Positions 24,119-36,392 of a stretch of 64,000 nucleotides of DNA are shown here, one piece after another; the first letter of the stretch is position 1; every line of letters starts with the position of its first letter. The notes beneath the pieces are model-generated. The model saw only the letters and a list, made by a program, of their open reading frames with translations. It made no database searches and had not been told where the DNA came from. This DNA is from Euryodendron excelsum (lineage: Eukaryota > Streptophyta > Magnoliopsida > Ericales > Pentaphylacaceae). The stretch lies in contig CM065378.1 in assembly GCA_033060915.1 (NCBI GenBank), positions 13,829,001-13,893,000 on the forward strand, given 5' to 3'. The position numbers and the translations under genes are program-made.

Positions 24119-25831
24119 CAGGGAGGCTCTTCCAAAGTTTTAAAAATGTCCTTTATATCTTATAAAGTTTTTTATATTTAGAATATAATGTAATATATTA
24201 GCCCCTCAAAGTTTTTAAATTTTTCTTGACCCTTATATAAATTTTTTAAATATTTAGAACACTATATCGTATATTAATTTTTAAAAAATAAAAAATAAAA
24301 TTTTACCTTCTTTTGAAAAAAATTTTTCTTTGCCCTCTCAATCGAAATCCTGATCCGCCACTGCATGATAATGTCCCCTGCAAAGCACAACACAGTAAAA
24401 ATGGTTACTCTAATAAAATTAATTAACTAGTATATGGTCATTACATTTTTTTCCTTTGATTTTAAATTTAGTGAAGACAGAAACTGTCAGCATTTGACAC
24501 CAACAATACGAGGTTATAAGCTGTGGAAGACCACACCGGCACCACACAAGCCCTGGATTCCTGACCCAGATGGCAGCTATCAGGTGGTCCACGTGTCAAA
24601 ACCCCATACCATCGTCAGAGCCAAACTAAAAAGGATCAATATGCTACAGGCTGACAGAAAAAACAAAAGAGGAGCTGCAAAAGTAGGATTGAGTAGGCAT
24701 TAAAACGGGTCACGTCTCAACTGAGAACTAAGAAATATGTAATGTATATACATGTATGTATATATGCAGTGCGGACAACTATTGTTCTGAACTGCAGAAG
24801 CTGGTGGGTTGGCCATGGAATCATGCCCTTTTGTGGCCTCTAAGATGTATGACGGGGTGACAAAAAGACAAAGAGCATCCAAAGAAGCAGGTAAGAGACA
24901 GAGATAAGCATGGAAGAGAGAGAAAGAGAGGGGCTTTAATGCTCTGGCTCTGCCACACCCGTCTGGTGGTACGGTCCAAGGTCAAAGCCTCTACACCACC
25001 TGGTGGCGCTGGCGCCACTTCGGCAACTTCTTCCTACGTGCCACTGGATTCCCCTACCTGCAGTTGCCAATCACATGCTCTCTCTCTCTCTCTCTCGTGT
25101 GGATAACCGAGCTTCCAAGTGATTCACCTCTTTGCATGGAACCATTGCTTGAACCAGTGCTCTCTCTCTCTCACCGTTGTCTTTCTTTCCTTCTTCTCTT
25201 TCTTTCCTACCGTATTTTCCCGGAAAGTAGACTTTCAATATAGCCGTCAGATGCTACGTGTTAGGTATTCCTTTATTCGCAGTCAAACTTTTAACTCTTC
25301 CTCTCATACAAACTGAATTTTACAACACGAGAGGAATGTTAATACAGCCCTTGTACCCTGGATATAAGAATCTAGTTAAACAATTACTTTTAAATTCAAA
25401 TTCTTATTAAGAATTTGGTAAGATTCATAACTAGTGTGACAATAGTTATTTCTTGTACAATGTGGGATTTGTTATGTCCCGCTGCTGTACTTGTTATTAC
25501 CAAAATATTTGTGCAATTGTACCCAAAAAACAAAAAAAAAAAACAGTTGTGTAATTCGCTGAAAGGCCTTGGTAATTCTTCAATTTGATAATCTGAAGAT
25601 TGAAAACCATAATAATTCCAAACTTTACTTTAATAGTCTTCTATCCATGTTGCCTCGTCCTATACTTACGCGAAAGAACTTGATTTCAAGCATCCAAGTT
25701 TAGTATAATTATGCCTTAATTAATTTATGGAGTTTAAAGCAAAATTCGGTAGGGGTAAGGAGTGTAATTTACCCTTTAACCTCTAATTTTTCATAGACTT
25801 ATACTCTATACAAACTTTTTTTTCACTCTTA
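24119..25831. other. Intergenic region with a GC-richer island at 24480-25110
   Basis: No recognisable gene. An open frame at about 24434-24703 (containing APHKPWIPDPDGSYQ) has no clear family match and no clear start. WIPDP-x-GSY faintly recalls the W-PDP-TGYYRP motif of LEA_3 proteins, but the rest does not fit. A (CT)n tract lies at 25078-25096. Confidence 0.35.
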
Positions 25832-25839
25832 GTTGTAAG

Positions 25840-26227
25840 TAGAGGTGGACATTGAACGGGTCGAGCCTACATAAATAAAATTTTTCATTGCCTCCAAAAC
25901 CAAATTTTAAGCCCACACAATTAAAAAAATTACATTTCTAAGCTCGTTCAAGCCCACCATTTAACATAAAATTTGTTTAATATATAATTTTTGTTTATCT
26001 ATAAACAATATTGAATAGCATAAAATTTAATTACATATATATAATATTAAAATATAAAAAAGATTATTTTTTATATATTTCGGGCCAAGCAGGGTTGGGT
26101 CGGGCTTGAAAGACAATTCTCAAGCCCTCCCATTAAACTAATTAGGCTTAAAAAAAATTTCAAACTTTATAATTTATAAGCGGGCTTGGACAAGCTTATC
26201 GAGCTCACGGGCCCATAGCCACCCTTA
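25840..26227. mobile_element. hAT-type MITE with 8-bp target duplication
   Basis: The ends TAGAGGTGG and CCACCCTTA (reverse TAAGGGTGG) are flanked by GTTGTAAG (25832-25839) and GTTACAAG (26228-26235), 6 of 8 identical, as expected for an aged hAT duplication. Subterminal CGGGTCGAGCC and GGGTCGGGC motifs resemble those at the ends of the coding hAT element at 48152-54281. It has no coding capacity. Confidence 0.8.
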
Positions 26228-26375
26228 GTTACAAGACTATAGGACTCACATTAATCAAGTATCAGGACCCATTCTCTTGTATTTAGGAGTGAGAAAATAA
26301 ATTAAAAAATGAGATTGTATATAACATTTTTCTTTTTTCATAACACTTTTGTCAGTAGCAAAATTTAGTTCAAAC

Positions 26376-26672
26376 AAGAGTTTAATTTTAATGCACCGTC
26401 AGTGTAATGTATTTTTACACAAGCGAGGTACCAAATTGTAACACAGCTTTGTTTTTCTTATTTTGTTTAAACTTTTTAATTTATATTTACGTTAGTTTTG
26501 ATGCATAACAGTGTAGAATATTTTTACACAAACAGAATACAAGACTATGACACGTGCTTTTCAAAATTTAAGTACAACATAAAAAAGTAAAACTCATGAA
26601 TAGATATCATATTTTAATGCCCACTTGTGTAAAAAAATTCTACACTGTGAATACACCAAAATTAAACTCTTT
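26376..26672. mobile_element. MITE with about 45-bp inverted termini
   Basis: It begins AAGAGTTTAATTTTAATGCA...CAGTGTAATGTATTTTTACACAAG and ends with the inverse (CTTGTGTAAAAAAATTCTACACTG...AAAATTAAACTCTT). A third copy of the motif (CAGTGTAGAATATTTTTACACAA) lies in the middle near 26508. Superfamily unassigned. Confidence 0.65.
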
Positions 26673-28279
26673 AATTACTGTTATTTAAGAAAATTATATC
26701 AATAAAGAATGTTTTTCTTTACAAAATCTCTTTCGTCGTTGAATTTTGACAACCATCAACCAGCGCTTCAAATAATTGATGTGTTTCCTCCCATCAAGTC
26801 TCTCTGGTAAGGGTCATTGGTAATTAAAATTAACAGTGTGAAAGTGATGCTCTAAGCCCCACTTGAAGAACGACGTGAGAGAAAGAACGTTCATTTCAAT
26901 AGGAAAGCAATTGGACATTATGGATAAATGTCAATTCTCAAATGCTTGATAGGCATAAGGAGCTTATAGGACAAGGAAGTCCACACTCGCGCTAACAGAA
27001 AGCCCGAAGGGTTCGTTTAGTTTGATGGGAAAAAAGTGGAGGAAAAGCAGCTGTGCACTGTTGAATCCCTTTCACTGTTAAATTTTAACAACTACCATCG
27101 CATAGCTCTTTTAAACAATTACTGTACATCTTCCTCTTAAGCCTATATTAATTAGCAATGTACCATTAATTACTTATCGTAAATTCTATATATGAAGATA
27201 AATGCTAATATATGTCGTAAATTCTATATATGAAGATAAATGCTAATATATGTCTTAAGGACACATTTTAAACTTATTTTGTCTGATTGTATAAAACGTT
27301 GAAACTTATGTTTTCAGTATTAAAAATTATAAAAACACAAATTTCATATAATGTGCCTTTAAAACACATGTTAACAAAACTCATATATAACTATGTTTGT
27401 AACAAAGAGAGAGAGAGAGAGAGACGTGATGGCTGCTTGAAAGGTTCTTCGATGATGGGTTAGCATAATTCAACTAAGAGAGACAAAAAAGAGTTTGGAA
27501 AGAAAATTGATTTTTCTCCTTAATTGATATGATTTCCTAATTATTCGAAGTTTGAAAAGAAAATGATTTTTTAATATTCTTTATTGGTATAATTTTCGTA
27601 AACAATAATAATTAAATATAAATAAAAAAATTAAATAAAAATAATAATAATAAAGTGTCACAATTTAATGCCTACCGTGCATCAAAATTAAAGACAAAAA
27701 TAATGCAAGTTAGTCAATTCCAAAGAACGGGGCTAAACTGCTCCAGTCCAAGCAAAAGAGATTTTACAGAGAGTAGCGTACGGAAAACCGGTTGGCAACC
27801 ACTTGCCGACTAAAGATGCGCCGGAGAGAGGGTGGCTCACTTTTTCTCTCTCTATCAACGTTCATTCAAGGTGAGCGGAAAAGAAAGAACTCGCTGAACA
27901 TACTTTAATGTTCCCAATGTATGTAATTAAAGAAGAAATATTTTAAAAGGAGAAAAACAAAAAACCATTACTCATAATTAACAATTTCATGCTAAAGATC
28001 GATGTAACACACATCATCAATTCTTTCTTTCCACAAGTTACAAGGGACCAAATTTAGAGAGAGAAAGTGCTTTTGAGAGAGAGAGAGAAAGAAAGAAGTC
28101 AGCTTAATTAGCTAAGCTTGGAATGAGACAGCCTTAGGCCGGTGACCACTTCGACTACATGGTTGGGAGGTGAGGCTCGGAGCTCAACAAGAACCTCCCA
28201 TTGGGTGGTTCCAAGTTGTTTGTTTGCCAGTTACAGTCAGCCAGTAATAGTTTTAGTGATAATCTAACTCTACAACTAT
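26673..28279. other. Intergenic and 3' flank of the TEL gene
   Basis: No gene. Contains a perfect 38 bp tandem duplication (listed separately), (GA)n at 27408-27424 and 28075-28089, and the probable 3' UTR of the minus-strand gene ending at 28280. Confidence 0.5.
27179..27254 (+). repeat. Perfect 38-bp tandem duplication
   Basis: GTAAATTCTATATATGAAG...ATATATGTC is present twice head to tail (27179-27216, 27217-27254) without a mismatch, so it is young. Confidence 0.9.
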
Positions 28280-31237
28280 TTATCGCCCGCCGCCGTTTGG
28301 GGTGCTGCTGCTGCCGCTTCTGCCACCACACACGTCCTCATCATTGTCCTCATAACCACCACCATCATTATAATGACACGCATTATTGCCATTTCCTTCT
28401 ACTTCTTTTGCTATTGGCCTATCTCCACCGCCAGTCTCCTCATCATCATCATCATCGTCATCGTCAACTTCGGAGTTCTTAGAACTGACGGCAGGAGGAA
28501 ATTGAAGACAAGCGTTGGTGCGGCCGACAATCGGCGTGGGCTCTGTCAACTGCCGCCCATCACGAGGCGGTGAAAACACCACTGGCAGGTACTCCTCCGC
28601 CTCGCACGGGAACTTTGAGTTCTTGAAGTGCTCTTTCAATGCTTCCACACCCTTTCCCCATTTTTTCAGTGGAATATTGTAATCAATATACGTATATATC
28701 TATCATCCGTGAATACATATTTATGTAATTGTATAGAAAAAATGCTATTACAATTTTTTATACAGAATTTTGTATCATAATAACATGGCATGTAAAATGA
28801 TGTTAAAGTAACAGTTTTATAATTAAAAATAGTGACAGTTTTATAATTTAAAATTTTTCTGATGAATGTTTTGTTTTCATTTAAGACTTATTTAGACAAA
28901 TCGTTCTGTACAAATTTTTTATAAATTTTTTGTTTGTGTAACACTATTCAATAGCATATGTAGAAACAAGTACCTGCAATCTGGCGTAGGTGACTTCACA
29001 TATTTTCTTGGAGTTAAAGACCTCCCAATTCTGAAGGTGGAAGGCCTTGTAGAGTCTCCATGTTGCCTGAGGGGAGGTCATATTCACGAACCCATATCCC
29101 ACATTACACTTATTGCTGTGTTCAAAAAGAATAAGTAATTTCACTAATTAGACTCAATTATCTTAAATAAGAATAAAAACCAAACCAAAAAAAAAAGGAG
29201 CGAGAAGATAGAAAATCACATGAAATCAATAGGGAGGTATACGAAATCGAAGGAGGACAATGGCTGGTCATCCCCGTCGGCAGCCTGCTCGTTGCAGTGA
29301 ATGCAATGGTTGTCCAGCATATTCAGCAGTAGCTTCTGACTGCACCACCACCCAGCAACCCCAACAAAATCAATGTAGAATCTAAAATCTTCTAATAACC
29401 AATTAAATAAATATCATACACTCTAAATATTGAAGAGAAAATTATGAGATAAGAGTAGAATCAGAAGTTTAGCCAAGAAACCAAGCAAGAGATTTATAAC
29501 CTGTACTTATTAGGCATGTTCTTGATCATGACAGTTGTCCTGGAATCTCTGCAATTCGATTCCATAATCGCATCTTCGTTTATAAGAAAACGAGGATCGA
29601 AATTCTTTGCTTGTCTGCCCTTTAATGGCCGATTACTCTTGCTAGACTGTTGTTGTTGCTGTTGCTGGTTTACATTCCCAGTTGGCTTCTGAGCATTCTT
29701 TGAGTTCTTCTTGAAATGCCTATTATGGCACTCTTCAATTCCATTTCCAACCGCACCACTTACACACAAGGAAGCCATTGAAGCTTGAACAACAGTCCCA
29801 CCATTTGCACTCCTGTTCCCACCATTCCCATTAGGGTTTCCTTTACAAAAACTCAATTTCTTCGCTTGAGAATTGTAGCAACGCCGCGGCAAGTTGTCGG
29901 GGGAGCAGCCGGGTAATTTAGGTGGCAGTGACGGCGGTGGTGGTGGAGGCAAACAGCGGGAATTTCTCCCTGAATAATTGACACTGGTAGAATTGAAGTT
30001 TTTAACTGTGTTTTGTGTAGCTTTGGAGTACTTCTTGCAATGCCCACCAGGGCGACTAAATTCGATCACGATATGCTTGCCATGAATTTCTTTTCCATTC
30101 ATCTCCGCAAGAGCCTTGGCTGCATCCCTAACATCATAGAACTCCACAAACCTTTGGTGCCGTTTCAGTGGCGTCCCTCTCAATTCCTTCACCGGACCTG
30201 AAATCCGAAACGGAATCAAAATCCAAAAAGAAAGAAATATAGACAAGACCCATACGCCAAGAGCCGAAAAAGAAAGAAATATAGACAAGACCCATACGCA
30301 AAAAGCCGAAAAGTAACTAGAATTAGATAGCTAAATAGCATAAAAATAGCGAGGAAAGAGACCCATCAGAGTGAACGAAATGAATCAAAACCTTACCTGC
30401 AGCCACAATTTTCAGACACATATATAGCAAAATCTCAAGCTACAAACAAAAGAAACACAAAATCTCCAGATCTCATCAAATCAAAACTCAACCCAGAAAA
30501 GACCAATATATAATTACATGAACAGATACATATATATATGCATAGGATATAAAATTCATACCAAAGGCTTCAAAATTTTCTTTGAGACTAGTGGTGGAGA
30601 CCTCCGAGCCTAAATTGAAAATCACGAGGGTGCCTTGGTTGTGACAGTCCGGGAGACCAACCGTCGCCGGAAGCATGAACTGGGCCCACACGGCATGGCC
30701 GACAATCAGACCACGAGCCGGCGGGGGCGGCGGAGCAGCCAAATTCTTAAGTTCATACACCGCATTTGGCGCCAACAAGGAGTCGAAATGCTTCCTCAGC
30801 CTGCTCTGCTGCTGCATGTGCTGCTCCCTAATCTCCACCATCGCCGCCTGCGAGTGTCGAAGGTCATAGAAATGGACGGTCACGATTCCTTCTCGTACTC
30901 TCTCCATCTGCACCGCCCTCACGTCTCCGAAAACCTCCAATTCTCTCCTCACCTCCGATTCACTCACGTCTGTGGGGACAGAGCTCAAAAGAAGCGTCCG
31001 CGTCGCCGTCGTGCACGGAGGAGGTAGCGGCGGGCACTGAGGGAACTCTACGCCGCCGCCGTCACAGAACGCTATGACTTGCACTTCACTTGGCGGGTAC
31101 GGAGGAGGTGGGTATGGGTAGTAAATTTGGGGTTGAACCAAGGTCATTTGGTTGTGGATGTACGGGTTTCTCGGCCGGAACTCTTCTGCCTTCGGGTCCA
31201 AACACCCCGGAAACCTCACAAAACCGGTGTCTCCCAT
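28280..31237 (-). CDS. TEL: TERMINAL EAR1-like (MEI2-like) RNA-binding protein, 668 aa
   Basis: Exons on the minus strand are 31237-30562, 30197-29501, 29339-29220, 29115-28974 and 28651-28280, all GT-AG and in phase. The start [11 protein letters not shown] matches the conserved beginning of TE1-like proteins; an upstream in-frame ATG (31279) adds 14 unconserved residues. RRM1 is at about 80-150 ([20 protein letters not shown]), RRM2 at about 202-280 ([34 protein letters not shown]), and the MEI2-type C-terminal RRM3 at about 443-570 ([31 protein letters not shown]). The linker has proline runs and a Q7 tract; the tail carries a D8 run. The family acts in shoot apical meristem and leaf initiation (maize te1, rice PLA2, Arabidopsis TEL1/2) through RNA binding. 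No lesion seen; the length is close to maize TE1. Confidence 0.95.
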
Positions 31238-31480
31238 GGCGGTTTGGCAAAAAGTGGTTTCCCGGCAGGTAAGAAACACTTCAACTACGGTTGAGGGCGG
31301 TTTGCCGGCTTTCCTTATTTTCCATCACTTTAGCTTCCCGAGTAGATTGTGATTCTCTCTCTAGACTCTCTCCAAAACAACTCTTCTCTTTCTAGACTCT
31401 ATGCCTCTAGTCATCTTCTCTCAATGTGAAAAGACAAATCAAAACAAAATTGGTTTCCTTCATAAATCTGTTCCATTTAG
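31238..31480 (-). promoter_or_regulatory. Promoter-proximal and 5' leader region of the TEL gene
   Basis: This is the sequence directly upstream of the ATG on the minus strand. It is purine-rich on the sense strand (pyrimidine-rich as given, with repeated CTCTTTCTAGACTCT), a common feature of plant leaders. No TATA box can be placed confidently. Confidence 0.4.
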
Positions 31481-31589
31481 GATTTGGAATGGAGATATTT
31501 TATTGATTAAAATGTTAATATGTTAATTAAAATAAAAATAAAAATTTTAAATAAATTTATTTAAAAATAAATAATTTTATAATTATATA

Positions 31590-32145
31590 AAAAAAAATAA
31601 ATTTTAATACAAAACGACATATTTTAATTAAATATGTAATAAAGTTACATCTAGTTTATCAATTATAGAATAGAGATTTTCATTTTAAATTATAGAATGA
31701 AGAGAATTTAAATCCCTAAAATTATGACTTCTAATCTGCATTACCATAACAAGAGAAAACGAGTCGAGGGTAAATTTGGAATTTCACCTAGGATGGCTGA
31801 CATTTTTATCATATTTTGGATTCTAAATTAATAGACTAAATGTAATCTTATCACATGTCTAACTAAAATAATATCGTTTTGTATTAAAATTTATTTCATT
31901 ATATATAACTATAAAATTATTAATTTTTAATTAAATTTTAAATCAACTTTTCTGAACTTTTCATTTTTTGTTAATTGATGTGTTAACACCTTAATCAATA
32001 GAATGGAGGTAGGTATATATAAGGAAATAAATTTTAATACAAAACGACATAGTTTTTGTTAAACATGTGATAAGATTATATCTAATCTATTGATTATAGA
32101 ATTGAGATCTTCATTTCAAATCATGAAATTGAGATAGTGGAAGTC
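31590..32145. repeat. Three copies of a roughly 115-bp AT-rich repeat, two direct and one inverted
   Basis: TTTTAATACAAAACGACAT...ATGTAATAAAGTTACATCTAG...ATTATAGAAT occurs at about 31595-31715 and 32030-32145. The reverse complement (ATGTAATCTTATCACATG...ATCGTTTTGTATTAAAATT) is at about 31800-31900. The set is probably MITE-derived, arranged around the TEL upstream region. Confidence 0.75.
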
Positions 32146-32813
32146 GTAATTTTACCATCAAATACTCATTTATAAGTTATTTTGGTGTAGTGGAATGAAA
32201 ATAATCTCTGTATTTAGCCTTGTATTTGAAGAGAGTAATGTAAGAATTTATTTTACTACAGTTGTATAATATCAAACTCATTTATTTTCATAATATCTTA
32301 ATTTGTTGTTAAGTTGATTTGATATCATCCTTTTATTTTATTTTAAATGACATGTCAATTACACATTCATAAAATGAGGATTTATAAATTTCAAACTGAT
32401 GTGATTGTTTACACTTATTTCATTTGTCATCATTTTGACTTCGAATTTCATAAATCCTACTGCCAATCAAAATTTTCTATTTAATTAATTTTAAACTAGT
32501 TACTTTAATTTGATGCGTATGTTACCATTAGTTAAAAGATTGATCTTGATCTTTGATTGATTTGGACAATTGAACCCACTTCGAACATTATTAATGTATA
32601 ACACCAAAAATGGAGAGTATAAGTCCATGGGGAGTGAGGATTTCTTCCATTTTCAAACTCAAACAATGTGATTGACCGGTGAGTGAGGATTTCTACCACT
32701 TTCAAACTCAAGAAATATGATTGACTGCCCTAAAATATAAGCAAGGTATGATTTAAAGGGGAAAAAAAAAAGTGCAGATGAGTGTAAGATCATCAATTGT
32801 TTTAAATGCTTAA

Positions 32814-32940
32814 GGTTTGTTTGGTACAATTTTTTTGTCAAGTTTTTTTTAAGCTTACAAGTAAATATATTGAATTTTTTTCTAATTTTTTTACTTATAA
32901 ATTTAAAAAAAAACTAAGCAAAAAAGTTATATCAAACGGG
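32814..32940. mobile_element. hAT-like MITE, second copy of the 20287 family
   Basis: Termini GTTTGTTTGGTACAATTTTTT...AAGCTTACAAGTAAA and the inverse TTTACTTATAAATTT...AAAAAAGTTATATCAAACGGG form an imperfect inverted repeat of about 45 bp. Confidence 0.6.
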
Positions 32941-33882
32941 TCGTTGACCAGTTAAAAAATAGACTTAAAAATGTATATCAAGCTTTCAAATCATCTCTTA
33001 TTTGTAACCGGAATTTGCACGTGTAGAGCCGAACATAACAAAAACAAAATTAAAGTGCAATCACGCAAGCAGAGCAAAATTCATATTGACGTATGAAAGG
33101 CTAAGGACAAAATGCGAATAGAGAATCTTGAATTGAACCCAAAAACTTCGAGAATTATAAGGGTTTTTGGAGGAGGCTTAATGGTCAGTTGAATTTTATT
33201 TTTTGTTATATGCTTTTCTCTTTTTTAAGTTTTTTGTGGTTTCTATGTAATTCACCATTTATAAGTACAATCGAATTGCCAAAAGTTTACTTATCAATGT
33301 TATAGAAAATTTTCATATACATCTATTTTAGTTTTTTTGAATTTTTATTTTTTAAAAAATAAAAAAATTTATAAAATAAAAAATACTTTCAATGAAAATT
33401 TCCTATACGTAGTTTCGAGAGGGAGGCTTAATGCAATAATTGGGGCTTGAGAAATAGATTTAAGGCTTTTTCTTTTTTAAGAATCTTTGAGGTTTCCTAT
33501 GTAATTCACCACTAAAGTACAATGAGAATTGACCATAAATAGTTAACTTTTGTTATATGTACAAAATTTTCATATACAATAATATAGTTGTTTGTGAATT
33601 TTTTATTTAAAAATAAAATATTTATAATTTTAAAAATATCACTTCTGATGAAAATTTCTTTATACGTAGTTTTATAGATTAGCAGTTATTAGCTCAAAAA
33701 ACTGGGGCTTATAGATGGTGTATACAGTCACAGCAAGGTGGTGGTTCTGTAGAATTAATTGCATCGATCATACGACGGTAGTGGGAGTGACGGTGAGGTC
33801 AGGTGGTGGAAGTGCCGGCAGCTGTGGGCCATTGACTTGTTAAAGTATAATGTAATCTGCAAGTAGATTTCATTGACATTAA
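32941..33882. other. Intergenic, AT-rich
   Basis: Nothing coding. Two diverged copies of a stretch (AATTTTCATATAC...ATACGTAGTTT) lie near 33305-33415 and 33555-33670, indicating an old tandem duplication of about 250 bp. Confidence 0.45.
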
Positions 33883-34079
33883 GGGGAGTGTTTGGATTAC
33901 CTGATTATAAATCATAAGCTATAAATTATAAATTATAAATTATTTTTAAAAAATAGTTTTTTTTTAAAAAAATATGATTAGACATAAACTATTTTTTTAA
34001 GCTACTCACGCAAACACATTTTAAAAAAGTCATAAGCATAAATCATAAGCTATTAAAGAAGTTACGTCCAAACACCTCC
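33883..34079. mobile_element. Tourist-like (PIF/Harbinger) MITE with TAA target duplication
   Basis: 197 bp bounded by GGGGAGTGTTTGGA and TCCAAACACCTCC and flanked by TAA on both sides (33880-33882, 34080-34082). The subterminal ATAAATCATAAGCTATAAATT is repeated inverted at the other end. A GGN-GTGTTTGGA end plus a TAA duplication is diagnostic of this superfamily. Confidence 0.85.
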
Positions 34080-34082
34080 TAA

Positions 34083-35296
34083 TTCCCACAAGACTTGTGG
34101 TAACAGTTTTGTTTTTTATGTTTTTTTTTTTTGGGTAAAAGGCCAAAAATATTTCCTATCCCATAGATCAAAGATTTTTTGGTAAAGGGCTGTCACATTT
34201 ATACTAAAGCTGTGTTACCAATTCATTTATATTTTTCTCATTAAAAAAAATCACTTATATTTTTCTTAGATTGTAGGCGCCATATATGGGATTTTTTTTG
34301 TAAAAAATATTTAAATAAAAATAAAAATAAAAGCATATTTACATGAAAAAAAATTTTGCAAATAAAATAAAAACAGATTTACATGACAAAATCAGGTGAT
34401 TGTGTGTAGTTCAGTGCCTTGTTTCAAGACTTCTTTGTAATTCCCACATAATAGATTCCAAGCTATTTTGACAACTGACTTTCATTATACCTTAAGAATT
34501 AACAAAAGAGAAAAAATTTTACACAGAATTTTTTTAGAATGATATGGCATTGGTAGTTATAAAATAATAATAAAAACATTGAATGTTTTGATTTAAAATG
34601 AAAAGATTACAAATAAAATCATCACAGTAATCTTACTTGTGATTTTTGTTTTGCCGAAAGTTTTTCTTATTGACCACTGAGTGATTGGTTCTAGGTAAAA
34701 GCTCAAATTTTCTCATTCAATGCTTAAATTTAAGTCTCTATAGTTACTTATTGAGCCTAAATATACTTTTCAACGTTCAGAATACGTGATAGGACCTAAG
34801 TTTTAGTTCCGATATAGGTGCAGTGGAGTCTCTCATAAATAACTTTGTAGTACTGAGTGACAATAGTCTCCAATAAATGTGTTGAATAATTTATCTACAT
34901 ATTCATTTGATGTAACTAAAAAAAGAAAGTTTTTCTTATTGATCGAGATTGGGATTTTTCAGAGGGTGCATCAACTTGCATACAGCACAAATATTCTCGT
35001 CCGACACACGTGCATTATAGATTCCATAGGATTGCCCTTTGACTACTACGACATGGGATTTCCAATGCCTCCACCACCTTAATCAAGGTGTTGTTTTTAT
35101 TTTCTCTTTTGTTTGTTAATTTGCCCAATCCTAGCTCTCTTGGTTCCACACTCCTAATGTTTTTCTTCTTTTTCGTTCCGTTTGCTGCGTTGTTGTTTGA
35201 GTATTTACATGTTTAAATCACAAAAACGCTCTCTCACACACTAAAAGTAAGAGTACGTCGAATCTAAATAATTATCAAACTCTATGAACTAACTAA
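34083..35296. other. Intergenic; SINE-like segment near 34670-34800
   Basis: No gene supported. CACTGAGTGATTGGTTCTAGG followed by TTTAAGTCTC at about 34674-34735 resembles 59087-59160 and may be a decayed SINE of the same family. A short open frame at 34879-35082 ending PMPPPP has no recognisable relatives. Confidence 0.4.
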
Positions 35297-35500
35297 GGGC
35301 TGGTTTAGTATACTTTTTTTTTTTTTTTTATTTTGTTTTTGTTGGTAAGGATAAAAGTTAGATTTTTTTTTTAAGCTTTTTTTGCTTTTAACAATATAAG
35401 GTCAGTAAAAAAGTAAAAAAAAACTTTAAAATCTTGATTTTTTGCTTATAAACAAAAAAAGCTTAAAAAAAAGCTCAACTATACGAGTCCTAAGAGTAAA
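35297..35500. mobile_element. Decayed hAT-like MITE of the 20287 family
   Basis: GGGCTGGTTTAGTATAC with T-runs and AAGCTT at the left; AAGCTTAAAAAAAAGCTCAACTATACGAGTCC at the right in inverse order. Boundaries approximate. Confidence 0.45.
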
Positions 35501-35982
35501 CGGGACAAAAAGTCTAATAATCATATAATGTTGAGTTTTTTTACGTATTAAATTTTGTAATGTGTCATTTTTTAAAAAAAAAAAGTTTCTTTCATTTGCA
35601 ACAAATCAATGATAATATTGTAATAAAAGCACACAAGTCACAATGTAATAGAGATAAATACCAAAAATTCACTGATTGAACTTTTTTTTCCTACACGCAC
35701 ACATGGATGTGTAATGGGGAGAAGGGTAAATGTTTAAACTTCAAAGCCAGACTCCATGACGTCGTAAGTTACGAAGTATCGTTTTAACTTAGCTTAGTAA
35801 TATCAATTTCCATTTTTCTTTCTTTAACGATTATCATAAATCTTGAACGATTATCATAAACTTTCTTGCTTTTATCTAGAAAATTGTTATCAATGTGTTG
35901 GTGTCTATATTAATTGTCTCATTCACAAACTTAAATGCTTAATATTTTATGTATTAGCTTACTAGCTTATGCCGTTATGTTC

Positions 35983-36012
35983 CCCATTTCTTTCACACAG
36001 ATTATGGGTCCA

Positions 36013-36082
<70 letters not shown>

Positions 36083-36392
36083 AAGAAGCCCTTTTCATGG
36101 CTACAGAAAGAAAGTGCAAGGAAGTCTCCTCCTCCCATCCCTTCTTTTTTTTTTTAAGAAGGTTGCTATATTAGGTTCCCAAGCGCACATGAGACATTCC
36201 CTTCCTCATTTCTTTCATACAGATTATGGGCCACAATCCTCTCTCTCTCTCTCTCTCTCTCCTGTTTTTGCATCAAGAAGCCCTTTTCATGGCTACAGAA
36301 AGTAAGTGAAAGGGATGTCTCCTTCTCTCCCATCCCCCCATTTTTTAAGAAGGTTGCTATTTTAGGTTCCCAAGCACACCTGAGACATTCCC
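35983..36392 (+). repeat. Tandem duplication of a roughly 200-bp unit carrying a (CT)n tract
   Basis: Copy 1 (35983-36203) and copy 2 (36204-36392) share CATTTCTTTCA-ACAGATTATGGG, CACAATCCTCTCTC, CATCAAGAAGCCCTTTTC, AAGAAGGTTGCTAT and TTAGGTTCCCAAGC-CAC in the same order. The internal (CT)n is about 30 units in copy 1 (36018-36077) but about 11 in copy 2 (36239-36261). Confidence 0.9.

Noticed and set aside
24434..24703. 89-codon open frame containing PWIPDPDGSY
   Set aside because: Faint resemblance to an LEA_3 motif only; starts in low-complexity sequence, no matching neighbouring exon, no family recognised.
34879..35082. 67-codon frame ending FDYYDMGFPMPPPP
   Set aside because: Could be a lone exon, but there is no homology I recognise and no companion exon.
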